DNA of 64,000 nt, taken from Collinsella aerofaciens (GTDB lineage Bacteria > Actinomycetota > Coriobacteriia > Coriobacteriales > Coriobacteriaceae). The notes below the pieces were generated by a model. The model worked only from the letters and a program-made list of their open reading frames with translations, was not told the origin of the DNA and searched no databases. Position numbers and translations under genes: made by a program. Location of the stretch: positions 186,001-250,000 of the forward strand of contig NZ_CABJFS010000001.1 in assembly GCF_902364945.1 (NCBI RefSeq). Direction: 5' to 3'. Below, one piece after another: positions 1 to 9,076 of this stretch. The number at the start of each line of letters is the position of its first letter. Within the stretch, counting starts at the first letter, position 1.

Positions 1-806
1 ACGTCGATATCGGACTTGTGACCCGCCGTAGCAACCACCACCAAGTCGCGCGGACCGATGGGACACAGCTCGCTCAGGTTCTTGTAATCGACCAGGCGAC
101 GATCGTAGACACCGGGCATCCATTCAGGCGTCAACGTGCCGGGACGATCGTCGCAAGCCACGACGGCAAAGCCCGCCGCCGTGAGCACGCGCGCCGTCGC
201 GGCGCCCACGTGTCCGCAGCCAAAGATGTAGGTCAGGCCCTCGGGGCAGAGCGTCTCGATGTGCGCCGGGGGAATCTCGGAGGCGGCGTTGGTGTAGGTG
301 ACCTTACTTCCCTCCTCCACCAGCGAAAGCTCGGGGCAGCCGGCAATGGTATGGCGTGATGCCTCGCCATGGTACTCAGCCACATCGCCCTCGAGCGTCT
401 GGGTGACAAACGGCTCAAAATCGATGGTGAAGTCGCCGATGCGGCGACACGCCAGTACATCGGCAATCTCCTGGAACAACGGCGCCTGGGTCGCGTCCAG
501 GTACAGATAGCACAGGCAGATGGCTCCGCCGCAGATCATGCCGGTATCGGAGTTCTCGCCGCCCATGGTGTAGCGAACCAGACGCGATTGACCCCCGGCC
601 AGCAGCTCGCGGGCCTCGTCCAGCGCAAAGAGTTCGATCTTGCCGCCGCCGACGGTGCCCGCTTGGCTACCGTCGGCAAAAACGGCCATCCAGGCGCCCA
701 CGCCGCGTGGCGATGACCCTGCCGTGCCGGCCACTACCACCAGCTCGCACGTCTTACCAGCCTTCAGAGCGCCAAGCGCAGCATTCACCACATCGAGCTT
801 TTCCAT
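1..806 (-). CDS. xdhC: XdhC/CoxI-family molybdenum hydroxylase maturation protein (3' end outside window)
   Basis: XdhC-family proteins bind molybdopterin and help sulfurate and insert the cofactor into xanthine-dehydrogenase-type enzymes. Reading the minus strand from the ATG at 806 gives about 268 residues with no stop before the window edge, so the C-terminus is missing. The start reads MEKLDVVNAALGALKAG. Near residue 30 is GSSPRGVGAWMAVF, the N-terminal family signature, and around residue 215 is YIFGCGHVGAATARVL, the Rossmann glycine motif of the C-terminal domain. It starts 9 bp after the yqeB stop and is presumably co-transcribed with it. This is the maturation-factor family, not the E. 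coli iron-sulfur subunit that is also called XdhC. Confidence 0.85.
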   Translation of the reverse strand, partial: MEKLDVVNAALGALKAGKTCELVVVAGTAGSSPRGVGAWMAVFADGSQAGTVGGGKIELFALDEARELLAGGQSRLVRYTMGGENSDTGMICGGAICLCYLYLDATQAPLFQEIADVLACRRIGDFTIDFEPFVTQTLEGDVAEYHGEASRHTIAGCPELSLVEEGSKVTYTNAASEIPPAHIETLCPEGLTYIFGCGHVGAATARVLTAAGFAVVACDDRPGTLTPEWMPGVYDRRLVDYKNLSELCPIGPRDLVVVATAGHKSDID

Positions 807-815
807 CGTCGCTTC

Positions 816-1610
816 CTATCCCCTAAAAACGTCGGTGAGCATGGCGAGCGCCTCGAGCACGCCGCCGCCGACCGATGTCGCCTTGTCCGAAATATAGTTG
901 ATATAGCTGGTGTCGCCGCGCGGGTCGACATCAGCGCACTTAAAGCCCTCGGCGACTCGAACGCCGTCTGCCAAAAGGCCGCGCAGGCAGCCATCAATCT
1001 GCGTGACCATGGGCGTATCGCCCGCGTAGCCAATCACGTCTCCGGCGCTCACGATATCACCGATCGCATGGTCGGACCGAAACACGCCGGCGGCGGGGCT
1101 GTGGATAACGCGCTCCTTGCCATAGCCGGCGATGACACCCGGCACGCCCGTATTGGGCTGGGGCGAGCCCTGGGTGATGACGCGGCCGAGGAAATGACCG
1201 CGCATGGTCTCGACCACGGCGTCGCAATCGACCGGCGCGGTAAAGCCCGGCCCCACGGCGATAACGACAGGCGCCATATCGCGCGTGGTGCCCAAGTTGC
1301 GCTTGGCCAGAATCGCGTCGACCACGGCAGCGGGTTTCAGTTCGTCGAGCATCTTGGCCTGGGGGTCCACCACCACGGCGACATCCCCCGCCTCGGTAAT
1401 CGCAAGCGCCTCAGCCGGCGTCTGTGCCAAGCGAGCGCGAATGCCTTCGACCTCGAGCTCGCCCAGGCGAATGGCCTCGCAAAAACAGATTGTGCGGCGG
1501 ATGCACGTGGGAACCGCGATATCGGCCATGACGACCGACACGCCGGAGCGCACCAAGCGAGCGGCGACACCCGTGGCGATATCGCCAGCGCCGCGAACAT
1601 AAACGAGCAT
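816..1610 (-). CDS. yqeB: YqeB, selenium-dependent molybdenum hydroxylase accessory protein
   Basis: YqeB (EF2563 family) accompanies selenium-dependent molybdenum hydroxylases and is thought to help place labile selenium on the molybdenum cofactor. The 264-residue protein begins MLVYVRGAGDIATGVAARL, a nucleotide-binding-like N-terminus typical of the family, and its length matches. A GGGAGG ribosome site lies about 9 bp before the ATG. It is the first gene of a minus-strand pair with the XdhC-family gene and diverges from yqeC across about 100 bp. With yqeC and mocA it strongly suggests that the XdhD hydroxylase further along needs a selenium-modified cofactor. The biochemical role is known only by association. 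Confidence 0.88.
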   Translation of the reverse strand: MLVYVRGAGDIATGVAARLVRSGVSVVMADIAVPTCIRRTICFCEAIRLGELEVEGIRARLAQTPAEALAITEAGDVAVVVDPQAKMLDELKPAAVVDAILAKRNLGTTRDMAPVVIAVGPGFTAPVDCDAVVETMRGHFLGRVITQGSPQPNTGVPGVIAGYGKERVIHSPAAGVFRSDHAIGDIVSAGDVIGYAGDTPMVTQIDGCLRGLLADGVRVAEGFKCADVDPRGDTSYINYISDKATSVGGGVLEALAMLTDVFRG

Positions 1611-1712
1611 TCCCGGGGCACCTCCCTGTGCTACGGTTTGAGCAGAGCAAAAGCGGTTCGACCGCTACTCTGATGATTATTTATTATCACAGTATTATAC
1701 GGCGGTGAACAG

Positions 1713-2447
1713 ATGAAAACGGTTAGCGGCAGCCTTGCCTCGGCGCTCAAGATCGAGCCGGGCATCACCGCGATCATCGGCAGCGGTGGCAAGTCGACCC
1801 TGCTAAAGACACTCGGCCTTGAGCTTATGCGTGCCGGCGGCCGCGTGCTCCTCTGCACCACCACGCACATGTTCCCCGTCGCCGGCGTGCCGTGGGACGG
1901 GTCGAGCCGTCGCCTGGATGCCGCGCCTTGGAAGCCGGGGACCCTGCATGTTCCCGGCTGCACCTGCGAGGCCTGCGCGGGGCTTGTGCGGGGAAGTATC
2001 TGCCAAGCTGGTGTCTTGGACCCCGAGACGGGCAAGCTCTCCTCCCCTGCCGAACCGCTCGACCAGCTGGCACAGCGCTTTGACTACATCCTGACCGAGG
2101 CAGATGGCAGCAAGCGGCTCCCGCTCAAGGCGCACGCCGCCTGGGAGCCGGTGATTCCATCTGGCACGACCAACGTCGTCTGGATCGTCGGCGCCTCGGG
2201 ATTCGACAAGCCCATCAGCGAGGTTGTCCACCGCCCCGAGCTCTTCTGCAAGCGGTGCGGCTGCGAGCTCACCGACGTCGCCACGCCCGAACGCGTCGCC
2301 CAGGTGCTCAATGCCGAGATGCAGGCGCTGGAACTCAACAATGCCCGCATCATGCTCAACCAAGTCGACACGCTCAGCGACCCCACGATGGCCGACCGCT
2401 TTGAGGCTGCCCTTGACCGCCCCGTCATCGCCAACAGCCTCCGATAG
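1713..2447 (+). CDS. yqeC: YqeC, putative selenium-dependent hydroxylase accessory NTPase
   Basis: YqeC-family proteins co-occur with yqeB in organisms with selenium-dependent molybdenum hydroxylases; the exact reaction is unknown. The 244-residue protein has a P-loop-like GSGGKST at residues 23-29 and a conserved EADGSKRLPLKAH block near residue 130, both typical of the family. A CxCxxC segment near residue 83 could bind metal. The gene is divergent from yqeB and convergent with hyuA; a long perfect inverted repeat lies just after the stop. The upstream AT-rich stretch at 1672-1702 probably carries the promoter, but no unambiguous -35/-10 pair was found. Confidence 0.85.
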   Translation: MKTVSGSLASALKIEPGITAIIGSGGKSTLLKTLGLELMRAGGRVLLCTTTHMFPVAGVPWDGSSRRLDAAPWKPGTLHVPGCTCEACAGLVRGSICQAGVLDPETGKLSSPAEPLDQLAQRFDYILTEADGSKRLPLKAHAAWEPVIPSGTTNVVWIVGASGFDKPISEVVHRPELFCKRCGCELTDVATPERVAQVLNAEMQALELNNARIMLNQVDTLSDPTMADRFEAALDRPVIANSLR

Positions 2448-2457
2448 CCGGCCCCAG

Positions 2458-2538
2458 CCTCCGCAGTTGCGGTGAAATACGGACTGCTTATGGCCGCCAG
2501 GCGGCCAAACAGTCCGTATTTCACCGCAACTGCGGAGG
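2458..2538. repeat. Long perfect inverted repeat between convergent yqeC and hyuA
   Basis: Arms of 29 nt at 2458-2486 and 2510-2538 are perfect reverse complements. The 23-nt centre contains a second 7-bp palindrome (2492-2498 with 2500-2506), so a single strand can form one very long hairpin. It fills almost the whole gap between the stops of yqeC and hyuA and could end transcription from both sides, but there is no U-run at either foot, so a REP- or MITE-like element is equally possible. Confidence 0.85.
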
Positions 2539-2550
2539 GCGCCCTTTCTG

Positions 2551-3918
2551 CTAGCGGGGGACGTAGCGGCCGGGCTGAGCTCCGGTTGGCTCGCCGTCGC
2601 GTGCCGCCAGCACGCCGTTGACGTAAACGGCCTTGGCGCGACCGTGTGCCTCAAAGCCCTCGAGCGGCGTGTAGTCCACGGCCTGATGCTGCGTCGCCGC
2701 GCTAATGGTCCAGCGCGCCTTGGGATCCCACACGCACACGTCGGCATCGGCACCCTCGGCAAGACGGCCCTTGCGCGGATACATGCCAAAGACACGGGCC
2801 GGATTCTCGCTCATCAGGCGGCAGAGGTCCTCGGGACCCAGCTGGCCCTCAAAGCTCGTGGCAATCGCGACGGGACGATGCTCCACACCGGGTGCGCCGT
2901 TGGGAATCGCGCGGAAATCGTCGCGCCCACGGTCCTTTTGCCCGTGCAGGTTAAAGCTGCAGTGGTCGGTCGCAATCGTATCGATCTCGCCGGCCACAAG
3001 CGCCTCGCGCAGTGCTGCACGGTCACCCGCATGGCGCAGCGGCGGGCTCATCACATACTTGGCGCCCGCAAAGCCGTCCTCACCCTGCTCCAAGTAGCAA
3101 GTATCGTCGAGCATCAGATACTGAGGGCAGGTCTCGACATAGATATTCTTCTGCCCGCGCGCCTTGGCGGCACGGATGGCCTCGAGCCCTAGCTTGGTCG
3201 AAAGGTGCACCACGTTGACCGGTGCGTCGCCGGCCAGATGCGCCAGATACAGCAGACGGCTCACGGCCTCGGCCTCGCACACATCCGGACGGCTGAGAGC
3301 ATGTCCCTCGGGCCCATGAATCCCCTGCTCGTACACGCGCTTCTGCAGCTCGTTCACGAGCGTGCCGTTCTCGCAATGCACGCACAGGATACCGCCCACG
3401 CGCTTGAGCTCCTCCAGCACCTCGAGCGTCTCGGCATCGTCCAAGCGCAGGTGGTCATAGGCAAAGTAGGTCTTGAACGACGATACGCCCGCCTCGCGCA
3501 TGACCGAAAGATCGGTGCGATTGCGCTCGTTCCACTCGGCGAGTGCCATATGAAAGGCGTAGTTGGCCGTGCAGGTGCCGTCGGCGCGGCGATGCCACTC
3601 GGCCAAGGCATCGGGCATGGTCACGCCGCGATCGGCCGTCGCGTAGTCGACGATGGTCGTCGTGCCGCCGCAGGCAGCCGCACGTGTGCCGGTCTCAAAG
3701 CTATCGGCCGTCCAGTCCATGCCAGTCCAGCACTGCATGTGCGTGTGCCCATCGATAAAGCCCGGGAACACCCAGCAGCCCGCGGCATCCTCGACGGTAT
3801 CGCCCTCGCCCGGCTCAATCGCCGCGGCAATCCGCACAATCTTGTCGCCCTCCATGGCAAGATCGGCGCGGCGAAGCCCCTGGGGCGTCACGAGCGCGCC
3901 GTTTTTGATGATGATCAT
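2551..3918 (-). CDS. hyuA: D-hydantoinase/dihydropyrimidinase-type amidohydrolase (HyuA/YgeZ)
   Basis: This cyclic amidohydrolase opens hydantoin- or dihydropyrimidine-like rings using two zinc ions bridged by a carbamylated lysine. The 455-residue protein has GFIDGHTHMQ near residue 53 (first zinc histidines), SSFKTYFAYD near residue 147 carrying the likely carbamylated lysine, VHCENG near residue 182 and IATDHCSFN near residue 313. Length and layout match the YgeZ/HyuA family. The start has an AAGGAG site 6 bp upstream. It follows mocA by 8 bp. In this cluster its role is probably opening a purine-derived ring intermediate; the real substrate cannot be read from sequence. Confidence 0.9.
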   Translation of the reverse strand: MIIIKNGALVTPQGLRRADLAMEGDKIVRIAAAIEPGEGDTVEDAAGCWVFPGFIDGHTHMQCWTGMDWTADSFETGTRAAACGGTTTIVDYATADRGVTMPDALAEWHRRADGTCTANYAFHMALAEWNERNRTDLSVMREAGVSSFKTYFAYDHLRLDDAETLEVLEELKRVGGILCVHCENGTLVNELQKRVYEQGIHGPEGHALSRPDVCEAEAVSRLLYLAHLAGDAPVNVVHLSTKLGLEAIRAAKARGQKNIYVETCPQYLMLDDTCYLEQGEDGFAGAKYVMSPPLRHAGDRAALREALVAGEIDTIATDHCSFNLHGQKDRGRDDFRAIPNGAPGVEHRPVAIATSFEGQLGPEDLCRLMSENPARVFGMYPRKGRLAEGADADVCVWDPKARWTISAATQHQAVDYTPLEGFEAHGRAKAVYVNGVLAARDGEPTGAQPGRYVPR

Positions 3919-3926
3919 GTTGCTCC

Positions 3927-4541
3927 TTATTGATTAATACAGTTGGCCACGCGATCAAAATACGAGCAGGCCGCGATATGCTCCGTTATGCGCCGCTGCC
4001 CCTCGGCGGTATCGACATCCCACAGTTCATAGGCACGCGCTTCGACCAGTGCAACGTCGACGCGGCCTTTGAGAATCGAGCCCCCGCCGTCCTTGCCCTC
4101 AAGACACATAAGCGCATCGAACAGTTCCGCCGGAAAGAGCACCGGGCTCGAAGGCTCACCGTTGCACGCAAGACGCACCGGATGCTTGCGGCCACGCTCG
4201 TCAAATGTACGAACCATAGCCTCAAAAGAATCCGAACTCACGAGCGGCTGGTCGCCCGGCAAAAAGAGGCAACCTTTCCAGTTGCGTTCGACTCCCCATG
4301 AAAGGCCCGCACGGACGCTTTCGCTGCGCAGCTCGCCATCATGCAGCACGCACGGGCAATGCTTGTCCTCGCAAATCTGAGCGACCTCGGGCCAACGCGT
4401 CGAAACCACGACGTCAAAGCCCCGGGGAACCGAATCGATGGTCCGAGCAATCAGCGGCTCGCCATAGATATCGGCAAGCATCTTGTTGGAGCCAAACCGC
4501 TTGCCCTCGCCCGAAGCCATAATGACGCATCCAAGTTTCAT
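3927..4541 (-). CDS. mocA: Molybdenum cofactor cytidylyltransferase-like NTP transferase (MocA/YgfJ)
   Basis: MocA transfers CMP from CTP to molybdopterin, giving the cytosine dinucleotide form used by bacterial xanthine dehydrogenases. The protein begins MKLGCVIMASGEGKRFGSNK, the nucleotide-binding loop of the family, and has PGDQPLV near residue 95, the metal-binding aspartate motif. I chose the ATG at 4541 (204 residues) because GGGGAGG lies 9 bp before it; a longer reading frame upstream has no ribosome site and breaks the family N-terminus. It lies 8 bp before hyuA in the same direction. It supplies the cofactor for XdhD with XdhC, YqeB and YqeC. Confidence 0.85.
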   Translation of the reverse strand: MKLGCVIMASGEGKRFGSNKMLADIYGEPLIARTIDSVPRGFDVVVSTRWPEVAQICEDKHCPCVLHDGELRSESVRAGLSWGVERNWKGCLFLPGDQPLVSSDSFEAMVRTFDERGRKHPVRLACNGEPSSPVLFPAELFDALMCLEGKDGGGSILKGRVDVALVEARAYELWDVDTAEGQRRITEHIAACSYFDRVANCINQ

Positions 4542-4625
4542 GGTGATACCTCCCCTGAAACCATCGTACCCATAACTCGCGCCGCGGGCATCCACATCGA
4601 AAGCGCTTATCCCGCACGCCCGCGA

Positions 4626-4667
4626 TGCAAAAAGGGGGCACCCCGCCGGTTGGCAGAGTGCCCCCTT
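4626..4667 (-). terminator. Intrinsic terminator after ygeW
   Basis: The minus strand reads a GC-rich stem (AAAGGGGGCAC at 4657-4667 pairing with 4631-4641) followed by a run of six T. It lies 25 bp after the ygeW stop and separates that unit from mocA-hyuA. Confidence 0.8.
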
Positions 4668-4691
4668 TACATGGCTTACCTCAACCCGGCT

Positions 4692-5894
4692 TTAGGCCTG
4701 GAACCAACGGGCAGTGTTGCGCTCGTCGAGGGCCTTGAGGGTAGCGGCGGGATCGGCAACCTTCTGCAGGAACATCATGGCTGCGATGGCGTACGGCTTG
4801 TAGCTGGCCTCCTTGTACATGCCCACGCGGTGCATGTCGAAGACGTCGGCGTTAACCTCGCCGTGCTCGCAGGAGACACCGGAGATGTCGGCGGGCAGCG
4901 GGTGCATGAAGATGGTGTCCTGGCCGTTGGCAGTCTTCTCCATGAGTTCGGTCGTGGAGCACCAGTCCTGATGGGTGGCGTTCTGGGCGAGCAGCTCCTT
5001 CTCGAGCGCTGCGATGCCGGCGTCGTCGCCCTCGGCGTACAGGTTGGTGCGCTTCTCCATGGCGGCAAACGGAGCCCAGCTCTTGGGGATCACGATGTCG
5101 GCGCCCTCGAAGGCCTCGGCCATGGTGTTGACCTGCTTAAAGGTGGTGCCGGACTCGGCGGCATAGCCCTTGGCGCGCTCGACGACCTCGGGCATGAGGT
5201 CGTAGCCCTCGGGGTGAGCCAGGGTGACGTCCATGCCAAAGCGGGGCAGCAGGCTGATCAGCGACTGCGGGCAGGACAGCGGCTTGCCGTAAGAGGGCGA
5301 ATAGGCCCAGGTGACGGCAACCTTCTTGCCCTTGAGGTTCTCAAGGCCGCCAAACTCGTTGATGAGGTAGAGCATGTCGGCAGAGGACTGCGTGGGGTGG
5401 TCGGAATCGGACTGCAGGGAAATGAGCGTGGGACGGTGATCCAGAACGCCGTCCTCGTAAGCCTGCTGCACGGACTCGGAGACCTCGGCCATGTAGGCGT
5501 CGCCCTTGCCGATGTACATGTCGTCGCGGATGCCGATGACGTCGGCCATGAAGGAGATCATGGTAGCGGTCTCGCGGACGGTCTCGCCGTGAGCGATCTG
5601 GGACTTCTTCTCGTCCAGGTCCTGCAGCTCAAGGCCGAGCAGGTTGGCGGCCTTAGAGAAGGAGAAGCGCGTACGGGTGGAGTTGTCGCGGAACAGGGAG
5701 ACGGCCAGACCCGAGTCGAAGATCTTGGACGAAACGTTGTTCTCACGCAGCTCGCGCAGGGCGTCGGCAACGATGTAGAGAGCCTTGAGCTCATCGGTGG
5801 TCTTATCCCAGGTGTGCAGGAAGTCGCTGCCGTACATACCCTTAAAATCGAGGCCGTTCAGCTGCTCGACGAGCTCAGTAAACTTAGCGTCCAT
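4692..5894 (-). CDS. ygeW: Knotted carbamoyltransferase YgeW
   Basis: YgeW belongs to the aspartate/ornithine carbamoyltransferase superfamily, with a knotted fold and an unidentified carbamoyl acceptor. The 400-residue protein has the carbamoyl-phosphate motif STRTR at residues 72-76 and FMHPLPADISG in the C-terminal half, matching the YgeW subfamily rather than ArgF or PyrB. The start at 5894 has a GGAAAGGAT site; the open frame extends further upstream but without family similarity. It is the third gene of ygeX-ygeY-ygeW. In purine-degrading gut bacteria this gene belongs to the set linked to anaerobic urate breakdown, where carbamoyl phosphate recovery for ATP is an attractive inferred role. 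Confidence 0.92.
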   Translation of the reverse strand: MDAKFTELVEQLNGLDFKGMYGSDFLHTWDKTTDELKALYIVADALRELRENNVSSKIFDSGLAVSLFRDNSTRTRFSFSKAANLLGLELQDLDEKKSQIAHGETVRETATMISFMADVIGIRDDMYIGKGDAYMAEVSESVQQAYEDGVLDHRPTLISLQSDSDHPTQSSADMLYLINEFGGLENLKGKKVAVTWAYSPSYGKPLSCPQSLISLLPRFGMDVTLAHPEGYDLMPEVVERAKGYAAESGTTFKQVNTMAEAFEGADIVIPKSWAPFAAMEKRTNLYAEGDDAGIAALEKELLAQNATHQDWCSTTELMEKTANGQDTIFMHPLPADISGVSCEHGEVNADVFDMHRVGMYKEASYKPYAIAAMMFLQKVADPAATLKALDERNTARWFQA

Positions 5895-6095
5895 GTAAAT
5901 ATCCTTTCCAAAGATGAAACGATCGCAATGAGTAGATGCGCTCCGGCATGCGCGTGTGGCTAGAACATGCAGAGCGCTATGACGAGGACCCGCTACCGTT
6001 GAGGAAGCATGGGAGATAACGACCGCGGGGCCCAAGTCAACAGGGGGTGCCGGGGACACGAGCGGCCCCCGGCTCAACAAAATCGAGGAATGGGA

Positions 6096-7481
6096 CTAAT
6101 CGATCTTGTTGTTGGTCAGACCGGCGCGGAACACGGTGGCGTCGCCATCGGCCTGGCTCGGATCGTAGAGGTTCAGGGCAGCCACATACATGGCGGCAGC
6201 GGTGACCAGGTCGTCCTTGTAGGTGACCTCGTTGGGAGCGTGAGCCTGAGACTCGGCACCCGGGCCAAAGCCCACGCAGGGGATGCCGTAGCGGCCCTGG
6301 ATGGAAACGCAGTTCGTGGAGAAGGTCCACTTGTCGCACAGCGGGCGACCGGTGCGCTTATCCATGCTGGGCTCGCAGCCGATGCGCTCGTCACCAAACA
6401 TGGCCTTGTGGGCGTCGACAAGGGCCTTGACGTGCGGAGCGGTCTCCTTGTTGATCCACGTGGGGAAGTAAGCCTCGGTCTCGTAGACCTCGCCGGTCCA
6501 GGACGGACGGTCGTACATGTACATGGAGACCTTCACGTCGTCGCCGTACTTCTTGGCAGCCGGCAGGTTGCGGATCTCGTCCAGGCAGGACTCCCAGGTC
6601 TCACCGGCGGTCATGCGACGGTCGATGGAGATGGCGCAGGAATCAGCCACGGCGCAACGGCTGGGGCTGGTGTAGAAAATCTGGCTGACGGTGCAGGTGC
6701 CGCGGCCCAGGAAGCGGGCGTCCTCAAAGTGCTCGGGATTGTACTTGGGGTCGAGCATCTTGACGAGGCCCTTGATGTCGGTCGACTCGTCGCAGCCGTT
6801 GTTGTTGAGGGCGCGGACGTCGGCGATGATGTCGGCCATCTTGTAGATGGCGTTGTCGCCGCGGTCGGGAGCGGAGCCGTGGCAGGAGGTACCGTGAACG
6901 TCAACGCGGATCTCCATGCGGCCGCGGTGACCGCGATAGATGCCGCCGTCGGTGGGCTCGGTGGAAATGACGAACTCGGGCTTAATGCCGTCCTTGTTGT
7001 AGATGTACTGCCAGCACATACCGTCGCAGTCCTCTTCCTGGACGGTGCCGACGACCATGATCTTGTAGCCCTCGGGGATGAGGCCCATGTCCTTCATTAT
7101 CTTGGCAGCGTAGGTAGCGGAAGCCATGCCGCCCTCCTGGTCGGAGCCGCCGCGGCCGTAGATGATCTCGTCGGTCTCGTAGCCCTCATAGGGATCGGCA
7201 TCCCAGTTCTCGATGTTGCCGATGCCGACGGTGTCGATGTGGGAGTCGATGGCGATGATCTTGTCGCCCTCGCCCATAAAGCCCATGACGTTGCCCAGGC
7301 CGTCGACCTTGACCTCGTCATAGCCGAGGTTCTCCATCTCGGCCTTGATGCAAGCGACAACCTCGCCCTCCTCGCAAGACTCAGAGGGGTGGGAGATCAT
7401 AGCGCGCAGAAAGCGAGTCATATCAGCACGATGAGACTCAGCCGCAGCCTTAATGGCATCAAAATCGAGTTCTTTAGTCAT
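6096..7481 (-). CDS. ygeY: YgeY, M20-family metallopeptidase/deacetylase-like hydrolase
   Basis: YgeY is an M20 zinc hydrolase related to dipeptidases and acetylornithine deacetylase. The 461-residue protein has [11 protein letters not shown] near residue 78 (metal-binding His and catalytic Asp), [12 protein letters not shown] near residue 110 and [10 protein letters not shown] near residue 145 (catalytic Glu-Glu). The ATG at 7481 is preferred over a TTG three codons upstream because the AAAGG site is 9 bp before the ATG but abuts the TTG. It is separated from ygeX by a 237-bp gap holding a large palindromic element, and from ygeW by about 200 bp. Its substrate in the purine pathway is not known; a ring-opened ureido or dipeptide-like intermediate is inferred. 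Confidence 0.9.
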   Translation of the reverse strand: MTKELDFDAIKAAAESHRADMTRFLRAMISHPSESCEEGEVVACIKAEMENLGYDEVKVDGLGNVMGFMGEGDKIIAIDSHIDTVGIGNIENWDADPYEGYETDEIIYGRGGSDQEGGMASATYAAKIMKDMGLIPEGYKIMVVGTVQEEDCDGMCWQYIYNKDGIKPEFVISTEPTDGGIYRGHRGRMEIRVDVHGTSCHGSAPDRGDNAIYKMADIIADVRALNNNGCDESTDIKGLVKMLDPKYNPEHFEDARFLGRGTCTVSQIFYTSPSRCAVADSCAISIDRRMTAGETWESCLDEIRNLPAAKKYGDDVKVSMYMYDRPSWTGEVYETEAYFPTWINKETAPHVKALVDAHKAMFGDERIGCEPSMDKRTGRPLCDKWTFSTNCVSIQGRYGIPCVGFGPGAESQAHAPNEVTYKDDLVTAAAMYVAALNLYDPSQADGDATVFRAGLTNNKID

Positions 7482-7589
7482 AACAGTCAACCTTTCTACA
7501 AGGGTTTACCTACAGGTAGATATTTCAGATAGATCACTTGTGCCAAGCAGCGTGAGGTCGAGCACCCCACAAGCAAGTAAACGTAGGGC

Positions 7590-7699
7590 GGCGGAGCATA
7601 TGTTTGCTCCGTCGCGAGTTCCGCACGAGCCGGAGAGCACTTAATGTGCTCTCCGTGCGAGCAGGACTGTCCGAGCAGGGAGTAAACATATGCTCCGCC
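7590..7699 (-). repeat. Palindromic structured element, copy A (inverted orientation)
   Basis: Perfect 16-nt arms (7590-7605 and 7684-7699) enclose a 78-nt core. Read on the minus strand the core matches the cores of copies at 44721-44885 and 62005-62145, including the segments GTCCTGCTCGCACGGAG and CTCGTGCGGAACTCGCGAC. An inner 9-bp stem (7632-7640 with 7646-7654) caps a 5-nt loop reading ATTAA on the minus strand. Arm sequences differ between the three copies but are self-complementary in each. It sits between ygeX and ygeY, which are transcribed in the same direction, so it would be in their mRNA. Confidence 0.85.
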
Positions 7700-7718
7700 A
7701 CCCGGACAGGTCATCCTG

Positions 7719-8933
7719 CTAGCAGGTCGGATACTCGCCCTCCCAGACGATGCGACGGTACTGATCCGGATCGGTGTCGCCCTCGGTGGAGAAGCAGAGC
7801 ACGGAGCTCGTCTTGTCCAGGCCGATGAGTTCCTTGAGCTCGGCGTACTCGGGATCGAGCATGAGGGTCTCGACCAGGCCGGTGGTCACGGCGCCGGACT
7901 CGCCGGAGATGACGCGCGGGTCGCCCTTCTCGGGAGCGCCCAGGGTGCGCATGCCGCGAGCGGTGACCCAGTCGGGGCAGGACACGAAGGCGGTGGTGTG
8001 GTTGCGCAGGATATCCCAGCCCAGAATGTTGGGCTCGCCGCAGCACAGACCGGCCATGATGGAGGGCATGTCACCGTCCACGATGCGCGGATCGCCGTCG
8101 CCGGCGGCAGCGCCCTTGTACAGGCAGGCGGCAGGTGCGCACTCAACCACGACGAAGGTGGGAGGGTTATCGGGATACAGGTTGGTAAAGTAGCCCACCA
8201 CGGCGCCGGCGAGCGAACCCACGCCAGCCTGGACAAACACGTGCGTCGGGCGGTTGATGGCCATCTCGCGCAGCTGCTCGGCAGCCTCGGAAGCCATGGT
8301 GCCGTAGCCCTCCATGATCCAAGACGGGATCTTCTCGTAGCCCTCCCAGGCGGTGTCCTGAACGATAACACCGCGCTCGCAAGCGTCGGCCTCGGCGGCG
8401 GCCATGCGCACGCACTCGTCGTAGTTGACCTCTTCGATGGTCACCGTGGCGCCCTCGGCGGCGATGTTATCGAAACGAGGCTTGGTGGAACCCTTAGGCA
8501 TGTGCACGACGGCCTTCTGGCCCAGCTTGTTGGCAGCCCATGCCACGCCGCGGCCATGGTTGCCGTCGGTGGCGGTAAAGAAGGTAGCCTGGCCAAAGTC
8601 CTCAGCCAGCTGATCGGAGGTCAGGTAATCGAAGGTGCAGTCGGCAACGTCCTTGCCGGTCTCGTCGGCAATGTAGTTGGCCATGGCAAACGAGCCGCCC
8701 AGGACCTTAAAGGCGTTGAGGCCAAAGCGATAGCTCTCGTCCTTAACGCACAGGTTGGACAGGCCCAGGCGCGCGGCCTGGCCGTCCAGGCGGGCAAGCG
8801 GAGTGACGGTATATTGGGGGAACGACTGGTGGAAGGCGCGGGCCTTCTTCACGTGGTCGAGGCTCATGATTCCCAAGTGCTTGTCATCGCTCTTGGGCAT
8901 CGTGTTGCCCGCCCACTGGATCTTATCGGCCAT
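7719..8933 (-). CDS. ygeX: 2,3-Diaminopropionate ammonia-lyase (YgeX/DpaL)
   Basis: This fold-type II PLP enzyme splits 2,3-diaminopropionate into pyruvate and ammonia through 2-aminoacrylate. The 404-residue protein has GLNAFKVLGG with the likely PLP lysine at residue 76, TATDGNHGRGVAW near residue 130 and a glycine-rich phosphate loop (QAGVGSLAGAVVG) further on; its length equals the E. coli enzyme. The ATG at 8933 has an AAGGAG site 9 bp upstream. It is the first gene of the ygeX-ygeY-ygeW unit and diverges from a YheO-type regulator. Homologues are part of the gut bacterial urate-degradation cluster. RidA, encoded at the other end of the locus, could handle its enamine product. Confidence 0.95.
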   Translation of the reverse strand: MADKIQWAGNTMPKSDDKHLGIMSLDHVKKARAFHQSFPQYTVTPLARLDGQAARLGLSNLCVKDESYRFGLNAFKVLGGSFAMANYIADETGKDVADCTFDYLTSDQLAEDFGQATFFTATDGNHGRGVAWAANKLGQKAVVHMPKGSTKPRFDNIAAEGATVTIEEVNYDECVRMAAAEADACERGVIVQDTAWEGYEKIPSWIMEGYGTMASEAAEQLREMAINRPTHVFVQAGVGSLAGAVVGYFTNLYPDNPPTFVVVECAPAACLYKGAAAGDGDPRIVDGDMPSIMAGLCCGEPNILGWDILRNHTTAFVSCPDWVTARGMRTLGAPEKGDPRVISGESGAVTTGLVETLMLDPEYAELKELIGLDKTSSVLCFSTEGDTDPDQYRRIVWEGEYPTC

Positions 8934-9025
8934 ACGGTGAACTCCTTAAGTTCTCTCTTGCCGGCCCCCGCATACGCGTTCCAACCCGATCCCATTCACA
9001 CGGCTGAACTTTTATGTGGATGCCA

Positions 9026-9040
9026 AACAAAAAGTTTGTT
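9026..9040. promoter_or_regulatory. Candidate operator 1 in ygeX/regulator divergent promoter
   Basis: The 15-bp palindrome AACAAAAAGTTTGTT has 6-bp half-sites around 3 bp. A second site of the same design lies 51 bp away at 9077. Both are in the 277-bp gap between divergent ygeX and a DNA-binding regulator gene, so they are probable binding sites for that regulator. Confidence 0.55.
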
Positions 9041-9076
9041 AGCACTGTTCTATCACACTTTTTGATTGGTAAACCT

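Noticed and set aside
4341..5963. 540-codon plus-strand frame
   Set aside because: It runs across mocA, an intrinsic terminator and ygeW on the opposite strand; no coding features.
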